Of a stretch of 64,000 nt of DNA, positions 41,824 through 52,739 are shown in pieces. The stretch is from Sitta carolinensis (lineage: Eukaryota; Chordata; Aves; Passeriformes; Sittidae). A program made the translations under genes and the position numbers. The DNA is taken from assembly GCA_032173965.1 (NCBI GenBank), contig CM063310.1:63735-127734 (forward strand), read 5' to 3'. The notes under the pieces were generated by a model. The model saw only the letters and a list, made by a program, of their open reading frames with translations, searched no databases and was not told the origin of the DNA. The first letter of the stretch is position 1. Every line of letters begins with the position of its first letter.

Positions 41824-44800
41824 ATGCCGCCCCCGGAGGCGCCGCCCGGGCCCAGCGGTGAGTGGGGGAGGGGCGGGGGGGCACCTCTGGGGGGAGGGGT
41901 CTCACCTGGGGGAGGGTCTCACCTGGGGGAGGGTCTCACCTGGGGGGAGGGGTTCCCCTGGGGGGGTTTCCTTTGCTGGGGGTCTCACCTTTGAGGGGGG
42001 TCTCCTTTGGGGGGTCTCACCTTTGGGGGGGGTCTCACCTTTGGGGGTCTCACCTTTGGGGGAGTCTCACCTTTGGGGGGGGGTCTCACCTTTGGGGGGG
42101 GGTCTCACATTTGGGGTCCCCCTCTTCCCATCCCGGGGGTCCCTGCCCTTTGAAGGGTCCCTGTTCTTTGGGGGGGGGGGTCTCTAAATCCCCGGGGGGG
42201 GTCCCAGCTCTTTGGGGGGGTGGCCCCATCCCGGGGGTCCCTGACTCGGGGGTCCCTTTGGGAGGGGGTCCCACCCCGGGGGTCCCTTTGGGGGTCCCTG
42301 ACCGGGGTCCCTCTGGGGGGTCCCCATCCCCGGGGGTCCCTCGGGGGTCCCTGACGCGCCCCCCAGTCAGTGTGGTGGTGGTCGTGGGGGGCTCCTGCGT
42401 GCTGCGCTACAGCCGCCCCCGCCGCCGCCGCCCCCGCCCGCGCCCCCCCCCGCCCTGGGGGGCGCCGGGACCCCGCGCGACGGGGACCTGCTGCTGCTGC
42501 TGGGGGGCTGGGTGCGTCCGACTGGGAGCACTGGGAGAGACTGGGAGGGACTGGGAGGGACTGGGAGACGGGCGGGGGGCACTGGGAGCACTGGGAGAGC
42601 TGGGAAGGGACTGGGAGCACTGGGAGACGGGCGGGGGGCACTGGGAGCACTGGGAGCGGGGCGGGGGGCACTGGGAGAGGGGCGGGGGGCACTGGGAGGG
42701 GGGCGGGGGGCACTGGGAGAGGGGCGGGGGGCACTGGGAGCACTGGGAGCGGGGCGGGGGGCACTGGGAGAGGGGCGGGGGGCACTGGGAGGGGGGCGGG
42801 GGGCACTGGGAGCACTGGGAGCACTGGGAGGGGGGCGGGGGGCACTGGAAGCACTGGGAGCACTGGGAGGGGGGCGGGGGGCACTGGGAGCACTGGGAGC
42901 ACTGGGAGGGGGGCGGGGGGGCACTGGGAGAGGGGCGGGGGAGCACTGGGAGGGGGGCGGGGGACTGGGAGCACTGGGAGCACTGGGAGCATGGGAAGGG
43001 ACTGGGAGCACTGGGAGCAGGACGGGGGCACTGGGAGCACTGGGAGCGGGGCGGGGGGCACTGGGAGAGGGGCGGGGGGCACTGGGAGAGGGGCGGGGGC
43101 ACTGGGAGCACTGGGAGCACTGGGAGGGGGGCGGGGGGCACTGGGAGCACTGGGAGCACTGGGAGGGGGGCGGGGGGCACTGGGAGCACTGGGAGCACTG
43201 GGAGGGGGGCGGGGGGCACTGGGAGAGGGGCGGGGGGCACTGGGAGGGACTGGGAAAGGGACTGGGAGCACTGGGAGCCCAAACTGGGAGCAGTGGGAGC
43301 TCAGACTGGGAGCACTGGGAGCCCAGACTGGGAGCACTGGTTCCGTGCCCCCCCCCCCCCAGGCCCTGGAGCCCCTCCCCACCCGTGGCAGCCACCAGCT
43401 TCGTGGGCCCCGAGCCCCGGGACCTGCTGCCCACCGGTACTGGGGGGACTGGGGGGGACTGGGGGGGACTGGGAGTGGGGCTGCTGGCACTGGGAGCACT
43501 GGGAGGGCACTGGTGTCTACTGGTGCGTGTTGGTCTATACTGGTCTGTACTGGGTGTTACTGGGCTATACTGGGAGGCACTGGGTGTCACTGGGATGGAC
43601 CAGGAGGGCACTGGTGTGCACTGGTCTGAACTGGTCTGTACTGGTCTGTACTGGTCCGTACTGGTCTGTACTGGTCTGTACTGGTCCGTACGGTCTGTAC
43701 TGGTCTGTACTGGTCTCTCCCCAGGGCAGGAGCTGAGCAGCCCCAGCAGCACCAGGAGGAGCCCGGGCTGGGCACAGGTACAGACTGGGAGCACTGGGAG
43801 AGCACTGGGAGCACTGGGAGAGCACTGGGAGCACTGGGGGAACTGGGAGGGCACTGGAGCACTGGGGGCACTGGGAGGGCACTGGGGCACTGGGAGGCAC
43901 TGAGGGCACTGGGAACTGGAGGGCATGGAGCACTGGGAGGCACTGGGAGCATGGGGGCACTGGGAGGGCACTGGGGGCACTGGGGGGCACTGGGAGGGCA
44001 CTGGGAGCATGGGGCACTGGGAGGGCACTGGGAGCACTGGGGGCACTGGGAGGGCACTGGGGCACTGGGAGGGCACTGGGAGCACTGGGGGCACTGGGAG
44101 GGCACTGGGAGCACTGGGAGGGCACTGGGAGCACTGGGAGGGCACTGGGCACTGGGGCACTGGGAGGGCACTGGGAGCACTGGGAGGGCACTGGGAGCAC
44201 TGGGGGCACTGGGAGCACTGGGAGGGCACTGGGAGCATGGAGGGCACTGGGAGCACTGGGGAACTGGGAGGGCACTGGGAGCACTGGGGGCACTGGGAGG
44301 GCACTGGGAGCACTGGGAGGGCACTGGGAGCACTGGGGGCACTGGGAGCACTGGGAGGGCACTGGGAGCACTGGGAGGGCACTGGGAGGGCACTGGGCTG
44401 CAGCTGCCGTGTGGCCCTGAGAGATTTACTGGCGTCTACCTGGTGTATACTGGTCTATACTGGTCTATACTGGTGTGTGACTGCTCTATACTGCTTCGTA
44501 CCAGTCCATACCGGTCCATACCGGTCCGTACCGGTCCGTACCGGTCCATACCGGTCCATACCAACGTCCATACCGGGTCCGTACCGGATACCATAACCGG
44601 TCCATACTGGTCCATACCGGTCCCTACCGGTCCGTACCGGTCCATACCAGTCCATACCAGTCCATACTGGTCCATACCGGTCCATACCGGTCCATACCAG
44701 TCCCTACCAGTCCCTACCAGTCCATACCAGTCCCTACCGGTCCATACCGGTCCGTCCCCGGTCCGTCCCGGTCGCGAGGGCCCGGCGCTGTTCTCCGTGG

Positions 44801-46317
44801 AGCTCCCGCGGGGCCCGGCCGGGTTCGGGTTCAGCCTGCGCGGGGGCCCGCCGGGGTCTTTGTGCGGGGGCTGCGGGAGGGGGGCCCGGCCCAGCGCTGC
44901 GGCTGCATCCAGGTACGGGGGGGGGATGGGATCGGGGGATGGGGGGTGGGGGGATGGCACCGACCCCGCCACCCTCTACTGGTTGCACTGGGAGCATGGG
45001 GGGAATGGGAACTGGGGGGGCTGGGACAGACACAGCCACGCTCCACCGGTGGGACGGGGGGCACTGCGGGGGATGGGGGGCGATTGTTGGGCCCAGGGGG
45101 GTTTATGGGGTCCTGGGCATGGCTGGGGGTGGGGGAGGTGGTTTGGGGTGCTGAGGGGGTCCTGGGGGCTGTGGGGATCCTGGTGGGGTCCTGGGGCTGC
45201 TGTGTGGGGGGTCCCTGTGATGTGGGGGGTCCCCCCTCGGGCAGGTCAGTGACGAGCTCCTGGCCATCGACGGGGCCCCCACGGCCGGGATGAGCCCGGC
45301 GCAGGCGCTGGCCCGGATCCGGGGGGGCGGCAGCCGCCTGCGCCTGCTGCTGCGCCGCCCCCACGGTGAGAGCCAGAGAGACCCCCACCCAAAACACAGC
45401 GGGACAAATCGCCCCCCCGCCAGCGCAGTGGTACAGCCTAGGGCCCCCCCCAGATCAGGTGGTACAGCCCAGGTTCCCCCCATATCAGGTGGTACAGCCC
45501 AAAGCCCCCCTCAAATCAGGTGGTAAACCCCAGAGCCCCACCCCCCCCCCCAATCGAATAGTACAGCCTAGGGCCCCCCAGATCGGGTGGTACAGCCCAG
45601 AGCCCCCCAAAACACAGTGGTACATCCCAGACCCCCCCCAATCGGGTGGTACAGCCAGGGCCCCCCCATACAGGGTGGTACAGCCCATTGCCCCCCCATA
45701 TCGAGTGGTACAGCCCATTGCCCCCCCCCATATCGGGTGGTACAGCCCATTGCCCCCCCCATATCGAGTGGTACAGCCCATTGCCCCCCTCATATCGGGT
45801 GGTACAGCCCATTGCCCCCCCATATCGGGTGGTACAGCCCATTGCCCCCCATATCGGGTGGTACAGCCCATTGCCCCCCCCCCAAATCGGGTGGTACAGC
45901 CCATTGCCCCCCCATATCGGGTGGTACAGCCCATTGCCCCCCCATATCGGGTGGTACAGCCCATTACCCCCCCAAATTCACTCAGACACGCCAGCTCCCC
46001 TCCCCCCCCGCAGAGTGGTGCAGCCCAGCGCCCCCCATGCCGCCCCCCCCCTGAGCCGCCCCCTCCCCTCAGGGGCGCCCCCGGCCCCGCCGGCGCGGGG
46101 GGAGCTGCGGCTGCGCGTGGGGAGCTCCGCGCGGGGGGAGCGCTGCTTCTGCCTCGTGGGGGGGCTGCGCCCCGACACCCCGGATGGTGACGTCACAGCG
46201 CGGGGACCCCGCCCCGCCTCTCTCGGTGCTTTGGGGAACACCCCCCCCTCCCCAGCCCGGGGGGGTCATTTCGGTGCCCCCCGTTTTGGCGGGTGCTCCC
46301 CCCACCCCGCTCTCTGA
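41824..46317 (+). CDS. MAGIX: MAGIX-like PDZ domain protein
   Basis: Scaffold protein with one PDZ domain, which binds C-terminal peptides of partner proteins. The PDZ exons are clear: 44779-44912 (LFSVELPRGPAGFGFSL with the GFGF carboxylate-binding loop, then in a shifted frame VRGLREGGPAQRCG) and 45245-45365 (DELLAIDGAPTAGMSPAQAL, RIRGGGSRLRLLLRRP). Both align with human MAGIX (FSVELVRGYAGFGL, GLLKDGPAQRCG, AGGPQLHLVIRRP). The last exon 46073-46317 is novel in sequence and ends in TGA; AATAAA is at 46366-46371. Upstream exons 41794-41857, 42367-42511, 43363-43436 and 43725-43777 have good splice sites but weak similarity, and the start at 41824 is tentative. A frame break lies in the G/C runs at 44841-44856. 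Position between GPKOW and PLP2 supports the name. Confidence 0.8.
42512..44400. repeat. ACTGG-family arrays in MAGIX introns
   Basis: 42515-43340 is ggggcggggggcactgggag with cactgggag inserts. 43500-43715 is tactggtctg. 43780-44400 is gggcactgggagcact. Two small exons, 43363-43436 and 43725-43777, interrupt them. Confidence 0.88.
44430..44765. repeat. 10-base ccggtccata array before the PDZ exon
   Basis: Units of ccataccggt/ccgtaccggt run up to the acceptor AG at 44777-44778, so the array supplies the pyrimidine-containing tract of that splice site. Confidence 0.85.
44940..45080 (+). repeat. Copies of a WDR45 exon-end element inside a MAGIX intron
   Basis: 44957-44985 reads accgaccccgccaccctctact followed by ggttgcactggg. 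A second, weaker copy at 45019-45055 reads gggacagacacagccacgct followed by ccaccggtgggac. Both resemble the minus-strand WDR45 exon end near 27386 and its intronic copies (gacagaccctgccacactct then actggtgggactgggg), 17 kb away and in the opposite genomic orientation. Confidence 0.65.
45410..45990. repeat. 30-base minisatellite, ggtggtacagcccattgccc
   Basis: About 18 tandem units with a C run of variable length and a catatcgg spacer, in the last MAGIX intron. Confidence 0.92.
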
Positions 46318-46599
46318 GTTCTGGGGGTCGCACGGTTGTGCCCCTCCCCATTTTTGGGGGTTTTCAATAAAGTTGGGGACCCCCCACCCCCCCGGTGCCT
46401 CCCTGAGTCATTTCCGCGGAGCCCCCCCCCCCATTCCCCCATTCGGCATCCGGCGGGCGGGGCGCTGCCCGCATCCGGCTGAGTCACCCCAAAACCCGGC
46501 GGGGAAAAAAACCCCCCCGGGGACCCCCCCCGGCCCGCGCCGGGCTCCGCTGGGGCTCTCCGGATCCTCCCGAGCCCCCAAACCCCCTTAGAGACCCCC

Positions 46600-47097
46600 A
46601 AACCCCCCAATCCCGAGCCCCGCCCCCCGGGACCCCCGACCCAATCGTCACGGGGGATTCCCCGCTCCAAGCCCCCGCCCCCCCGGGACCCCCGACCCAA
46701 TCGTCACGGGGGATTCCCCGCTCCAAGCCCCGCCCCCCGGGACCCCCGACCCAATCGTCACGGGGGATTCCCCGCTCCAAGCCCCGCCCCCGGGACCCCC
46801 GACCCAATCGTCACGGGGGATTCCCCGCTCCAAGCCCCGCCCCCTCGGGACCCCCCCCGGCCGCGTGTGCGCCCCCTCCCCCCACCGCCCGGTCACGTGA
46901 CCTGCCCGAAGCCCCGCCCCCCGGGGCTCCCCCGTCCCTTATAGGGGAATCCCCTCCGCCGGGCCCCGCCCCCCCGCCCCCGCCGGCCAATCGCGTGCCG
47001 GCGCGCGCGGCCAGGCCCCGCCCCCGCCCCGTGCCAGCTCCCGCGCCCCCCCTGCCCCCCCCCTCCCCCGCCACCGCCCGGTGCCGCCGGTGCCGCC
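46600..47097 (+). promoter_or_regulatory. PLP2: PLP2 promoter with tandem CCAAT/kappaB-like units
   Basis: Four 53- to 56-base tandem units each contain ACCCAATCG and GGGGGATTCCCC (46652-46663, 46708-46719, 46762-46773, 46815-46826). A related GGGGAATCCCC is at 46944-46954. The palindrome GGTCACGTGACC is at 46891-46902 and a TATA-like cttatagggg at about 46938. A CCAAT box (gccaatcgcg) follows near 46985 and a start codon in good context (gccgccATGG) at 47098. Confidence 0.7.
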
Positions 47098-50000
47098 ATG
47101 GAGTCCGGCGGGGCCCAGAGCTGCCCCGGCACCTGCGCCGCCTTCAGCCGCACCCACAAGGGCATGGTGCTCATCGGCGAGATCGTGAGCCTCGGGGGGC
47201 GCCGGCACGGGGGGCTCCGGGGGGCTCCGGGGGGGGAACACACCGGGACGTGTCTGGGAGCTCCGTGTGCGGGCGGGTACCGGGGTGTCCCGCTCCCGGC
47301 TCGGTGCCCGTTCCTGTACGGGTGGGGGGATTGGGATGCTCCGGTCCCGGCTCGGCGGGGCAGGATGGCTCGGTGCCCGGTTCCTTTAGGGGTGGGGGTA
47401 CCGGGATGTCCCGGTCCCGGCTCGGTGCCCGGTTCCTTTAGGGGTGGGGGTACCGGGGTGTCCCGCTCCGGCTCGGTGCCCGGTTCCTTTAGGGGTGGGG
47501 GTACCGGGATGTCCCGGTTCCCTCGGGAGTGGGGGCTGCGCCCCGGGGCGCTCTCAGGGGGCAGGGGGATGCCCGGTCCCGGGCTCGCTCGGGGCAGGAT
47601 GTCGAGTCACCGTTTCCCCATTTCGTCACCGGGATCCCCATGGCGGGGGGTCTGCGCACACGTGGGGCCCCGTTTTTCGGACGGTGGCGCCCCGATTTTG
47701 CGCGTTAGCAGAACGCGGGGGTCCCTGCTCTGAGGGCAGTCGGGGACACCGGGGGGCAGCGGGACACCGGCGGGATGCCCCGGCTCTGGGGGGCTTCGTG
47801 CCGAGGGGCCGGGGGGGCACCGCCCGCAGCAGCGTCCCCTGTGCCGGGGACCCGAGCCCCCCGGTGCCCCCGCGCCCCCCGCTCCCCCCGGTGCCCCCGC
47901 TCGCCCCGGTGCCCCCGCGCCCCCCGGTGCCCCCGGTGCCGTTTCGGGCGCGTGGAGCGGGCACCGCCCTTGCGGAACGGGCGGGGCGGGGCAGGTGAGG
48001 CCGGGCGGGGCCGGGGGCCCCGCTGCGGAACGGGGGGGACAGCCCGGCTGGGGGGACAGCCCGGCTGGGGGGACAGCCCGGGTTGGGGGACAGCCGGCTG
48101 GGGGGACAGCCCGGCTGGGGGGACAGCCCGGCTGGGGGGGCAGCCCGGCTGGGGGGACAGCCCGGCTGGGGGGACAGCCCGGCTGGGGGGGCAGCCCGGC
48201 TGGGGGGGACAGCCCGGCTGGGGGGGACAGCCCGGGTTGGGGGACAGCCCGGCTGGGGGGACAGCCCGGCTGGGGGGGCAGCCCGGCTGGGGGGACAGCC
48301 CGGCTGGGGGGACAGCCCGGGTTGGGGGACAGCCCGGCTGGGGGGACAGCCCGGCTGGGGGGGCAGCCCGGCTGGGGGGACAGCCCGGCTGGGGGGACAG
48401 CCCGGCTGGGGGGGCAGCCCGGCTGGGGGGACAGCCCGGGTTGGGGGACAGCCCGGCTGGGGGGACAGCCGGCGGGGGACAGCCGGCTGGGGGGGGGCCC
48501 GGCTGGGGGGACAGCCCGGGGCACCGCAGGCTCGGGGGCGCGCCCGCCCGCGGGGACAGCCGGAACCGGGACAGTCGGGACAGCCGGGGCTGGGACAGAC
48601 GAGCGGGACAGCCGGAACCGGGACAGTCGGGACAGCCGGGGCTGGGACAGACAGAGCCGGGGACAGCCGGAACCGGGACAGTCGGGACAGCCGGGGCTGG
48701 GACAGACAGAGCCGGGACAGCCGGACCGGGACAGCCGGTTCGGTGCCGTGTCCCAGCCGGTTCTGTCCCGGTTGTGTCCCAGCCGGTTCTGTCCGGTGTC
48801 GTGTCCCAGCCGGTTCTGTCCAGCCGGTTTGTCCCGGTTCTGTCCCGGTTGTGTCCCAGCCGGTTCTGTCCCGGTTCTGTCCCGGTTGTGTCCCAGCCGG
48901 TTCTGTCCCGGTTGTCGTGTCCCGGTTCTGTCCCGGTTCTGTCCAGCCGGTTCTGTCCCGGTTCGTGTCCCAGCCGGTTCTGTTCAGCCGGTTCTGTCCG
49001 GTTCTGTCCCAGCCGGTTCTGTCCGGTTCTGTCCCAGCCGGTTCTGTCCCGGTGTGTGTCCCGGTTCTGTCCGGTTCTGTCCCAGCCGGTGTGGCGGACT
49101 TTGCCCCTTTAAGAGCCCCCACCCCGGCGGGCCCCACCCACGCCATCGCCCCTTGAAGAGCGGGGGCGCTGTTGTGCCGTTGCCATGGCGACCGTTGCCG
49201 GGAGGCGGCCGCGCCCCGGCGCTCCCAACAACGGCGCCCGTGTCCCGCCGCCCACGCGGGGGCGGGGCCAGCGGCGGGGGCGGGGGGGCGGGGCCAGCGG
49301 GCGGGGGGGGGGCCTGGCTCTATAGGGAACCTGCGAGGGCGTCTAGGGGGCGCTCTGGCACAGGTACAGGTGAGCTATGGCACAGCTACAGGTGAGGCGT
49401 ATTGGCACAGGTTACAGGTGTGAGCTATGGCACAGGTACAGGTGAGACCCCCCGGTTATACTAGGTGAGTGGTGGGGCTCTGGCACAGCTATAGGTGACT
49501 CACCCGGTTATAGTGGGTGGGGGGCTTATGGCACAGCTATAGGTGACCCCCCGGTACAGTGGGGGGCTTGGCACAGCTATAGGTGACCCCCCGGTACAGT
49601 GGGGGGCTCTGGCACAGCTATAGGTGACCCCCCGGTACAGTGGGGGGCTCTGCCTGTCTTTAGGTGCCGGCCCAGGAGCTGTGGGGCCCTATAGGACACG
49701 CGGGGTCTCTATAGGGGCCGCTCCAGGCATGCCCAGCATTCCCCGGGGTCTATAGGCAGCGCTATAGGGGTCTCTGAAGGTATCCAGGGGGTCTCCGGGG
49801 GTCCCCGCCGTGCCCCACGCGTGTCCCCCGCAGGCGCTGTGCCTGCTGACCCTCGTGTGTTTCGGCGCGTCGCGCTCGGGCTACGCGGGGCTGGCGGCGC
49901 TGGAGCTGCTGCTGGCCGCGCTCGTGCTGCTGGGCTGGAGCTGCCGCCTGCCCGCGAGAGTGCCGCGCCTGCACTGGGGCTGGAGCGTGAGCGGGGGAAC

Positions 50001-52624
50001 CGGGGGAGAGCGGGGGGAACTGGGGGGATTGGGGGGATTGGGGAGAGCGGGGGGACCGGGGGAGAGCGGGGGGATTGGGGGGGAGCGGGGGGATTGGGGG
50101 GATTGGGGGGATTGGGGAGAGCGGGGGGATTGGGGGAGACGGGGGGATGGGGGGATTGGGGGATTGGGGGAGAGCGGGGGGATTGGGGGAGAGCGGGGGA
50201 TTGGGGGGAGGGGGGATTGGGGGGGGATCGGGGAGAGAGCGGGGAGCGGGGGGATTGGGGGGATTGGGGGGATTGGGGGGATTGGGGGGATTGGGGGAGA
50301 GCGGGGGGATTGGGGGATTGGGGGGAGCGGGGGGATTGGGGAGAGCGGGGGATTGGGGGGATCGGGGAGAGAGCGGGGAGGGGGGGATTGGGGGGATTGG
50401 GGGGGATTGGGGGGATTGGGGGGATTGGGGGGAGCGGGGGGATTGGGGGGAGCGGGGGATGGGGGGACGCGGGAGAGAGCGGGGGGAGCGGGGGGATTGG
50501 GGGGCGGGGGATGAGAGCGGGGGAGCGGGGGGATTGGGGGGATTGGGAGGGGGGGACCGGGAGGAGAGGAGGGAGGGGGGGGGGGATTGGGGGGATTGGG
50601 GAATCGGAGGGATCGGGGGGATTGGGGGAGCGGGGACTGGGGGGATCGGGGGGATTGGGGAATCGGGGGATGGGAGTGAGTGCGGGAAGGGGAGCGGGGG
50701 GATTGGGGGGAGCGGGGGGATCGGGGGGATTGGGGGGATTGGGGGGAGAGCGGGGGGATTGGGGGGATCGGGGGGATTGGGGGATGGAGCGGGGGGGATG
50801 GGACCGTGAGTGCGGGCAGGGGAGGGGGGATTGGGGGGACTGGGGGGATTGGGGAGAGGATTGGGGGGATTGGGGGATTGGGGGGAGGGGGGGATTGGGG
50901 GAGAGGGGATTGGGGGAGATTGGAGGGATTGGGGGGAGCGGGGGGATTCGGAGGGTATTGGGGGCGTTGGGGAGGGGGTTGGGGGTGTTTGGGGGGACTG
51001 GGGGATTTGGGGGGCTGGGCAGGGGATTGGGGGCATTGCAGGGGCTGAAAAGGGAATTGGGGGGTTTTGGGGGGACTGGGGAAGGGATTGGGGGGATTTG
51101 GGGGGCATTGTGTGGGATTAGGGGGGATTTGAGGAGCTCTGGAGACCCTGGCAGGGTTTGGGGGACATTGGCAGGGGAGGGGGAGAGGTTGGAGGGGCTG
51201 GAGAGGGGATTGGGGGGACACTGGGGAGGGAATTGGGAGCTTTTGGGGGGCACTGGGGAGGCTGGGAAGGGGATCGAGGGGCTGGAGAGGAGTTTGGGGG
51301 CTTTGGGGGGCACTGGGGGTCCTGGCAGGGTTTGGGGGGCACTGAGGGGGTTTGGGGGGCACTGGGGGTCCTGGCAGGGTTTGGGGGGCACTGGGGGGGT
51401 TTGGGGGGCACTGGGGGTCCTGGCAGGGTTTGGGGGGGCACTGAGGGGTCCCGTCTGTGCCCCCCCCAGGACTTCACGCGCTGCGTCATCGGCGCCCTGC
51501 TCTTCCTCATCACCTCCCTCATCGTCATCGTGGGAGCGCGGGACGGCGCCGGCATCGCGGGGGCGGTGAGGGGGGGGCTCGGGACCCCGGGAGGGGCTGG
51601 GGCGGGGGGCTCGGGACCCCCGGGAGGGGCTGGAGGGGGGCGGGGGGCTCGGGACCCCCGGGAGGGGCTGGGGGGGGCGGGGGGCTCGGGACCCCGGGGA
51701 GGGGCTGGGGGGGGCGGGGAGGGGCTGGGTGGTGTCTGACCCCTCCCGGGGGGTCGTGGATGGGGTGAGGGGGCTTTGGGGGTACAGGGGGGGTTTGGGG
51801 GTGCAGAGGGAGGGTTCGGGGGTCTCTGACGCCCCCCGCCCCGCAGGTGTTTGGGATCCTGGCCGGGATCCTGCTGGGGTACGACGCCTACATCACCCTG
51901 CCCACCGGCAGGGACACACGGCCACGGCCACGGGTGCGAACTGGGAGCACTGGGGGCACTGGGGGCACTGGGAGGCATGGGAGCACTGGGAGGGCACTGG
52001 GAGGGCACTGGGAGGGCACTGGGAGCACTGGGAGGGCACTGGGAGGGCACTGGGAGCATACTGGGAGCACTGGGAGGGCACTGGTTTGGCACTGGGAGCA
52101 CTGGGAGGGCACTGGGAGCACTGGGAGGGCACTGGGAGGGCACTGGTTTGGCACTGGGAGCACTGGGAGGGCACTGGGAGCGGGGGGCTGCCCTGGGGAG
52201 GGTACTGGGGGGAAGCCCGGGGGGTTGGGGATGCCCAGGGGGTCTCCGGGGGTGTCGCTAACCCCTCCCCCCCTCACTTTGCGCCCCCTCCAGAGTCCCC
52301 AGACGGTGCCTGAACAACCCAAGAACCAAACGGAGACCACCCCCCTCCCCAAAACCCCCCAGCCTTAAATTATTGCGGGGTCCCGTGGGGGGGAGGGGAC
52401 AGGGGAGGATCTGGGGGTCCCCTGGGGGGCTGCCCCTCCCTCAAATGCCTTTGCAAGTGCCTTGAACCGCCCGTGCCTCAGTTTCCCCTGGGGAGACCCC
52501 ACGCCCCCAGGTTAAAGGTGCCCCTCATGGGTTTTGGGGGGCCCCGCTCGTTTTTTTGGGGTGTTCTCCCAACCCCCTCCAAGCTTGCGGGAGGCTTTTT
52601 GGGGGCGGGGAGTTGGGAAATAAA
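47098..52624 (+). CDS. PLP2: Proteolipid protein 2, four-pass MARVEL membrane protein
   Basis: Small endoplasmic reticulum/plasma membrane proteolipid reported to oligomerise and to bind chemokine receptor CCR1 and BCAP31. Exons: 47098-47184 (CPGTCAAFSRTHKGMVLIGE), 49834-49986 (ALCLLTLVCFGASRSGYAG, LALELLLAALVLLGW-type second helix), 51470-51565 (DFTRCVIGALLFLITSLIVI), 51847-51933 (VFGILAGILLGYDAYITLP) and a terminal exon near 52294. All junctions are phase 0 and no frame breaks are seen. Four hydrophobic helices match human PLP2, including SRTRKGILL, CFSAS, GYSSL and GYDAYVTFP. The terminal acceptor is cagAG. Joining after CAG gives a 24-residue tail ending at TAA 52366-52368; joining after the second AG gives SPDGA and TGA at 52311, closer to the human ADGPV end. 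AATAAA is at 52619-52624. Confidence 0.95.
47185..49100. repeat. PLP2 intron 1 minisatellites
   Basis: 47280-47530 repeats a roughly 60-base ggctcggtgcccggttcctt unit. 48030-48500 is an 18-base cggctggggggacagcc array. 48550-48740 is a 47-base gacagccggaaccgggacag array. 48760-49090 is a tcccagccggttctg array. Confidence 0.88.
49100..49335 (+). promoter_or_regulatory. CpG-rich element with an X-box inside PLP2 intron 1
   Basis: Unlike the repeats around it, this stretch is non-repetitive, CpG-rich sequence with tgcccctttaagag, an X-box-like GTTGCCATGGCGACC at 49179-49193, and a TATA-like ctctataggg at 49319. It may be an alternative promoter or enhancer. No exon can be shown. Confidence 0.4.
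49345..49665. repeat. tggcacagctataggtgac repeat
   Basis: About eight 45- to 60-base units containing ggcacagctataggtga and ccccggtacagtggggggct lie upstream of PLP2 exon 2. Several units resemble donor sites (caggtgag). Confidence 0.8.
49990..51460. repeat. G-rich ggggggattggg array, PLP2 intron 2
   Basis: About 950 bases of a 9- to 10-base ggattggggg unit with gagcgggg inserts, then a roughly 45-base ggcactgggggtcctggcag repeat (51300-51440). The G-runs have strong G-quadruplex potential. Confidence 0.9.
51570..52200. repeat. PLP2 introns 3-4: ggctcgggaccc and gcactgggag arrays
   Basis: 51575-51725 is a roughly 38-base gggaggggctggggggggcgg repeat. 51940-52190 is the ACTGG-family gagggcactgggagcact array. 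Confidence 0.85.
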
Positions 52625-52739
52625 GGGGTTTTTATTACTGCATTACCGGTTCCGGGGGGTCTGTGGCTGTCGGGGGGGGCGGGCTGCCGGTGCCGAAGGG
52701 GTTAAAGGAGCCCCGGAGCTTCCCTGGCGAGGAAGGGTG

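Noticed and set aside
49990..51460. Collagen-like or glycine-rich protein frames
   Set aside because: Gly-rich frames arise from ggattggggg repeats in PLP2 intron 2, whose flanking exons splice cleanly in phase 0.
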